64,000 nt of DNA. It comes from Ohtaekwangia sp. (GTDB lineage Bacteria > Bacteroidota > Bacteroidia > Cytophagales > Cyclobacteriaceae). The position numbers were made by a program, and so were the translations under genes. The stretch spans positions 62,001 to 126,000 of the forward strand of contig JAJNPV010000042.1 in assembly GCA_021155195.1 (NCBI GenBank). The letters run 5' to 3'. This document shows positions 60,050-64,000 of the stretch, one piece after another; position 1 is the stretch's first letter; the number at the start of each line of letters is the position of its first letter. The notes below the pieces were generated by a model. That model did no database searches and had not been told where the DNA came from. It worked only from the letters and a program-made list of their open reading frames with translations.

Positions 60050-62731
60050 CTAATATTCTAATTGTTTCAGTGCCTCCTCGTACGATTTAATTTTCATTTC
60101 GGCATCTGCTTTTTTCTGTTGTTCCAATTCCAATACTTTGGCAGGAGCACCAGCAACGAATTTTTCATTGGATAGTTTTTTATCTACCGAAGCAAGAAAG
60201 CCGCGCTGATACTCTAAGTCTTTTAAGATTAATTCTTTTTCTTTCTCAAGATCCAATTTTCCTTCCATCGGGATGGTGTACTCAACAGTTCCAACTAAGA
60301 AAGAAACTCCGGCTGGTTTTTCGGTAGGCGAAAATACCTCGTTGATATTCGAAAGTTTTTTTATGATCGGCCAAAAATGCGAGAAGTCGTCAGAGCCTTC
60401 TTTCTTATAAAGCTTGATGGCTTCTTTTGGAGAAATTCCTTTTGAGTTTCTTGTGTTTCTTACTTGAGTGACTGTTTCAAAAGCAAGAGTAGCTTCTTTT
60501 AAGAGAGAAGTATCTATTGCACCTACCATTGGCCAAGCTGCCACAAGGATGCATTCTTTCTCTGCCCGCGTGTTTAATCCACTCCAAAGTTCTTCCGTAA
60601 TGAAGGGCATGAAGGGATGTAACACTTTCAGCACATTTTCAAAAAGGGAAATGGTTTTGTTGTACGTTGCCGCATCAATAGGTTTTCCAAACTCTGGCTT
60701 TATCATCTCAAGATACCAGGCACAGAAGTCATCCCAGATTAATTTATAAACGCCATGCAAGGCGTCCGACATTCTAAATTTTTCAAAATGATCGGTTAAT
60801 TCAATGAGTGATTGATTGAATTTGGATTCAAACCACTGAATGGCTGTCTTATTTTCTTCCGGTTGGCTTAATTGTTTCTCAACTTCCCATCCTTTTACCA
60901 ATCGGAAGGCATTCCAGATTTTATTGGTAAAGTTTCTTCCTTGCTCAACTAATTTCTCATCGTACAATAAATCATTTCCTGCCGGTGAACTAAACAGCAT
61001 CCCTGTGCGAACGGCATCTGCACCGTAAGTTTTAATTAACTCGAGGGGATCAGGTGAATTGCCTAACGACTTCGACATTTTCCTACCTTGCTTGTCGCGA
61101 ACAATGCCGGTTAGATAAACATTCTCGAATGGTTTTTTATCCATGTACTCATACCCCGCAATGATCATGCGTGCCACCCAAAAGAAAAGAATTTCAGGAG
61201 CTGTTACCAATACCTGAGTAGGGTAGTAGTAATCAAGCTCTTTATTATTAGAAGGCATTATTTTTCCAGTGGCTGCATCGAATGAGTCATCCTTAAATCC
61301 TTTAAATACCTCCATCGGCCAAAGCCAGGACGATGCCCAGGTGTCCAATACATCTTCATCCTGGCGTAAGTCTTTTTCTGAAATCGATCTTCCTGATTTT
61401 TTTGTTGCAAACTTTATAGCATCTGATAAGGTTTCAGCTACTACAAAATCATCCTCACCATCTCCATAGAAATAAGCTGGTATGCGATGCCCCCACCATA
61501 GCTGACGAGAGATGCACCAGTCGCGTACATTCTCCATCCAGTAACGGTATGTATTCTTAAACTTGGCAGGATGCAATTTAATTTCATCATCTTCAACCGC
61601 CTGATACGCTTTGCGCGAAATCTCCTTCATTTTCACAAACCATTGAAGCGAAAGTTTTGGTTCGACTACAGAATTTGTTCTTTCAGATCTACCGATGCGA
61701 GTGATAAATTCTTCTTCTTTTGCAAGATGTCCTGCCGCCTTTAGGTCTTTTACAATCTCTTTCCGAACGGCAAATCGATCCTTACCAAAGAATTTTGGCA
61801 GCTCACACTTCTCGTTTAAAGAGCCATCATCATTGAGTGTATCAATTACCGGCAGATTATGCCGTTGGCCAATCTCATAATCATTTACATCATGAGCCGG
61901 TGTTACTTTTAGACAACCAGTTCCAAATTCTTTATCGACATAGTCATCAGCAATTACCGGAATTTCACGATTGATAAAAGGAACTAAAATCTTTTTACCA
62001 ATCAGGTTTTTATAGCGCTCGTCTGATGGATTGACCGCAATAGCTACATCGCCCATGATGGTTTCGGGGCGTTGCGTTGCAATCACTACCCAATCATCTT
62101 CTGTGCCTTTTACTTTATATCGAACTGAATAAAGAATCGATTTCTCCCCATCCTCCTTATAAAGTACTTCTTCATTGGAAAGAGCAGTCTTAGCTTCACA
62201 ATCCCAATTGATCATGCGCAAGCCGCGATAGATATAACCTTTATTAAATAGATCTACGAAGACGCGAATAACAGCCTTGTAATAGTCTTCGTCCATCGTG
62301 AATGACGTACGATCCCAATCGCACGAGGCACCTAACTTTTTTAACTGCTCCAAAATGATTCCGCCATATTTCTCTTTCCACTCCCAGGCGTATTTCAAAA
62401 ACTCATCGCGTGTTAAATCCGATTTTTTAATTCCTCTTTCACGCAACATAGCAACAACTCTGGCTTCTGTAGCGATGGAAGCATGATCAGTGCCCGGTAC
62501 CCAGCACGCTTCCTTTCCTTCCATACGCGCCTTCCTAATTAATACATCCTGAATGGTATTGTTGAGCATGTGCCCCATGTGCAGTACTCCGGTAACGTTG
62601 GGGGGCGGGATAACAATACAGTAGGGTTCCTTGTTAGGATTGACTTGAGAATGGAAGAAATTTTGATTTAGCCAGTATTGATACCATTTATCTTCAATTT
62701 CAGAAGGATTGTACTTGGTTGAAAGTGCCAT
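60050..62731 (-). CDS. valS: valyl-tRNA synthetase
   Basis: The 893-residue class I synthetase charges tRNA-Val. The HIGH box is 'PPPNVTGVLHMGHMLNN' (~residues 42-58), the KMSKS loop 'GRKMSKSLGNSPD' (~550), and the editing domain has 'TQRPETIMGDVAIAV' and 'GTGCLKVTPAHDVNDYEIGQRH'. A C-terminal coiled coil ('LDLEKEKELILKDLEYQRG') is present. Length is normal. Divergent from the MFS gene. Confidence 0.97.
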   Translation of the reverse strand: MALSTKYNPSEIEDKWYQYWLNQNFFHSQVNPNKEPYCIVIPPPNVTGVLHMGHMLNNTIQDVLIRKARMEGKEACWVPGTDHASIATEARVVAMLRERGIKKSDLTRDEFLKYAWEWKEKYGGIILEQLKKLGASCDWDRTSFTMDEDYYKAVIRVFVDLFNKGYIYRGLRMINWDCEAKTALSNEEVLYKEDGEKSILYSVRYKVKGTEDDWVVIATQRPETIMGDVAIAVNPSDERYKNLIGKKILVPFINREIPVIADDYVDKEFGTGCLKVTPAHDVNDYEIGQRHNLPVIDTLNDDGSLNEKCELPKFFGKDRFAVRKEIVKDLKAAGHLAKEEEFITRIGRSERTNSVVEPKLSLQWFVKMKEISRKAYQAVEDDEIKLHPAKFKNTYRYWMENVRDWCISRQLWWGHRIPAYFYGDGEDDFVVAETLSDAIKFATKKSGRSISEKDLRQDEDVLDTWASSWLWPMEVFKGFKDDSFDAATGKIMPSNNKELDYYYPTQVLVTAPEILFFWVARMIIAGYEYMDKKPFENVYLTGIVRDKQGRKMSKSLGNSPDPLELIKTYGADAVRTGMLFSSPAGNDLLYDEKLVEQGRNFTNKIWNAFRLVKGWEVEKQLSQPEENKTAIQWFESKFNQSLIELTDHFEKFRMSDALHGVYKLIWDDFCAWYLEMIKPEFGKPIDAATYNKTISLFENVLKVLHPFMPFITEELWSGLNTRAEKECILVAAWPMVGAIDTSLLKEATLAFETVTQVRNTRNSKGISPKEAIKLYKKEGSDDFSHFWPIIKKLSNINEVFSPTEKPAGVSFLVGTVEYTIPMEGKLDLEKEKELILKDLEYQRGFLASVDKKLSNEKFVAGAPAKVLELEQQKKADAEMKIKSYEEALKQLEY

Positions 62732-62795
62732 AGAATGAAAGTAACCGAATAAGAACGCAAAAATAGGAAAAGGATGCTAAATGGGTTCACTCTTT

Positions 62796-62822
62796 TTGAA
62801 TCCAGAACATGCAGTATTTTCG
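62796..62822 (+). promoter_or_regulatory. putative promoter of the MFS gene
   Basis: TTG 62796-62798 and TATTTTCG 62815-62822 are 16 bp apart, a near-consensus pair (TTCG instead of TTTG). The ATG lies at 62856. Confidence 0.35.
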
Positions 62823-62855
62823 TAGATTTAAGAGATTAAAAAACACACGACCTAG

Positions 62856-63983
62856 ATGACGAATACCATACCTGCAGAAGATATTAAAATTGACAAAATT
62901 GAATGGAAGCAACTTTGGAGTTTAGCGGCCTTATATGGTTCTATCATTATCGGTTGGATTGCCTATCATAATTATCAGCCTAAACTTCTTGTTCAGTTTA
63001 ACTTCACCGATTTTACATTTCTGCTCATTATTGTTCAGGGAATTATCTTAATAATAACACCCCTTATTGCAGGGAAGATTGGCGATCGGTTTCGTTTTAA
63101 AGCGGGTCATCGAATTCCTATCATTTCATCGGGGATCAGTTTTGCCGCTATGGTTTTTATGGCTGTTGCCTTTACATTGTTTAGTAATCCCGGAGAGGTG
63201 TTTCGTTGGATTTTACCCCTGTTGATTGTTTTCTGGCTGGTGGCTATGAGTATTTTCACAAGTCCGGCACTTTCAACCCTCGAGCTTTTTACGCCTATCG
63301 ATAAATTGCCCACCGCGATGGCAATCCTTACCATCGTTGCCAATTTGGTGTATTCATTGGAGCCTGTAATTGTAGATTTGATAGATTATTTAGGAGCCCC
63401 CATCACGTTTATGATTGGCGGTGTGGCTGTATTTGTTTCTGGCTATGCGTTAAAGAAAAATTCGTTAAGTCTGTTTACGAATAATCCAACTAAGCCTAGA
63501 GCGGAATTCAAATTGGATACCCAGCGATCAAATTATCGGTATATCTTTTTTTTGGGTGTCGCTGTAGGGATTCCAACAACACTGGTGTTTAATTATTTCC
63601 CCGATATCCTAGAAGCAACTTTATTTCCCGTGTTTAATTTGGAAGGGAAATGGCTTTTGGTAGTTGCCCTATTTATTTCGGCAATATTTTCGCTGCCAGC
63701 CAGTAATTATGTCATTAAAATAGGAACTACAAAGTCGTTTTGGTGGAGTTTTCTAATCAATTCAATTTGTTTAATTCTGATTTTTATTATTGGCACACCC
63801 ATTCTATTGATCGCTATCATGTTTATTTTCATAATTTCTTTTACCGTACTTTCTATTAGCTCCTTGCCTTTAGCCATTGAAAGAGCTAATTATTTTGAGA
63901 AAGTATTTTGCGTGGGAATTTTCTTTAGCGGAATGGCCTTACCTGATGGAATTGTGGAAGTCTTGCAGGCTATGGGATATTAA
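62856..63983 (+). CDS. MFS-like transporter
   Basis: The 375-residue membrane protein has about 11-12 helices and MFS-like loops ('GKIGDRFRFKAGHRIPIISSG' between helices 2 and 3). It is shorter than typical 400-450-residue MFS transporters and lacks recognisable substrate motifs, so the substrate is unknown. Stop lies 17 bases before the window end. Confidence 0.75.
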   Translation: MTNTIPAEDIKIDKIEWKQLWSLAALYGSIIIGWIAYHNYQPKLLVQFNFTDFTFLLIIVQGIILIITPLIAGKIGDRFRFKAGHRIPIISSGISFAAMVFMAVAFTLFSNPGEVFRWILPLLIVFWLVAMSIFTSPALSTLELFTPIDKLPTAMAILTIVANLVYSLEPVIVDLIDYLGAPITFMIGGVAVFVSGYALKKNSLSLFTNNPTKPRAEFKLDTQRSNYRYIFFLGVAVGIPTTLVFNYFPDILEATLFPVFNLEGKWLLVVALFISAIFSLPASNYVIKIGTTKSFWWSFLINSICLILIFIIGTPILLIAIMFIFIISFTVLSISSLPLAIERANYFEKVFCVGIFFSGMALPDGIVEVLQAMGY

Positions 63984-64000
63984 CTTTAGGCAGATAATGA

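Noticed and set aside
1..64000. tRNA, rRNA, CRISPR arrays, phage genes, transposases
   Set aside because: Intergenic gaps were read for cloverleaf ends, array-like spaced repeats and recombinase genes; none was found.

Overview
The window is a 64 kb stretch of a Bacteroidota chromosome, most likely order Cytophagales. The evidence is the fused LpxC-FabZ, the type IX secretion regulator PorX, the PafA phosphatase, Bacteroidota-only families (DUF3822, DUF4296, a BatX-like protein), a single-subunit cytochrome b succinate dehydrogenase (order C-A-B), and promoter-like TTG-N17-20-TAnnTT(T/C)G boxes. Coding density is high and most genes are ordinary housekeeping genes. I see no tRNA, rRNA, CRISPR array, prophage or intact insertion sequence.

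Layout. 1-5459: the end of a TldD/PmbA-like metallopeptidase, a WG-repeat secreted protein, PafA, and a small AT-rich orphan. 5460-6068: a non-coding stretch with hairpin repeats, a GC-rich inverted-repeat block and, at its end, a three-copy MraZ operator. 6069-21899: the division and cell wall (dcw) cluster mraZ-rsmH-ftsL-ftsI-murE-mraY-[four-helix-bundle gene]-murD-ftsW-murG-murC-ftsQ-ftsA-ftsZ, nearly all genes touching or overlapping. 22278-27408: a lipoprotein, then trxA and a DnaE with an N-terminal proofreading exonuclease on the minus strand. 27598-31315: a small membrane ORF and sdhCAB. 31382-36454: lipoproteins (two LPP20-like), DUF3052, a CAP-domain protein and a sugar porter. 36539-44509: pyrE, two NUDIX hydrolases, coaD, DUF3822, DUF1573, DUF423, a YggS-type PLP protein, and a GH3-LysE pair. 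44531-50148: a DUF58-BatX-BatA set, a DUF4296 lipoprotein and mutS2. 50196-54759: a lipoprotein, an ABC ATPase, and lipid A genes lpxA, lpxC-fabZ and lpxD. 54802-63983: an HD hydrolase, porX-tsaE-alanine dehydrogenase, an orphan secreted protein, valS and an MFS transporter.

The most unusual signal is in the dcw cluster. A 428-bp unit (12682-13109) made of a four-helix-bundle (S23/IVS-protein-like) gene bounded by 29-bp imperfect terminal inverted repeats sits exactly between the mraY stop codon and the murD start codon. A 90-bp gene-less unit with the same ends sits just after the ftsZ stop codon (21905-21994). The two look like a gene-bearing and a miniature version of one mobile repeat family. 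Other short repeat types lie at further junctions of the same cluster: a heptamer array at the start of rsmH, a hairpin repeat before ftsL, and hairpin repeats before mraZ.
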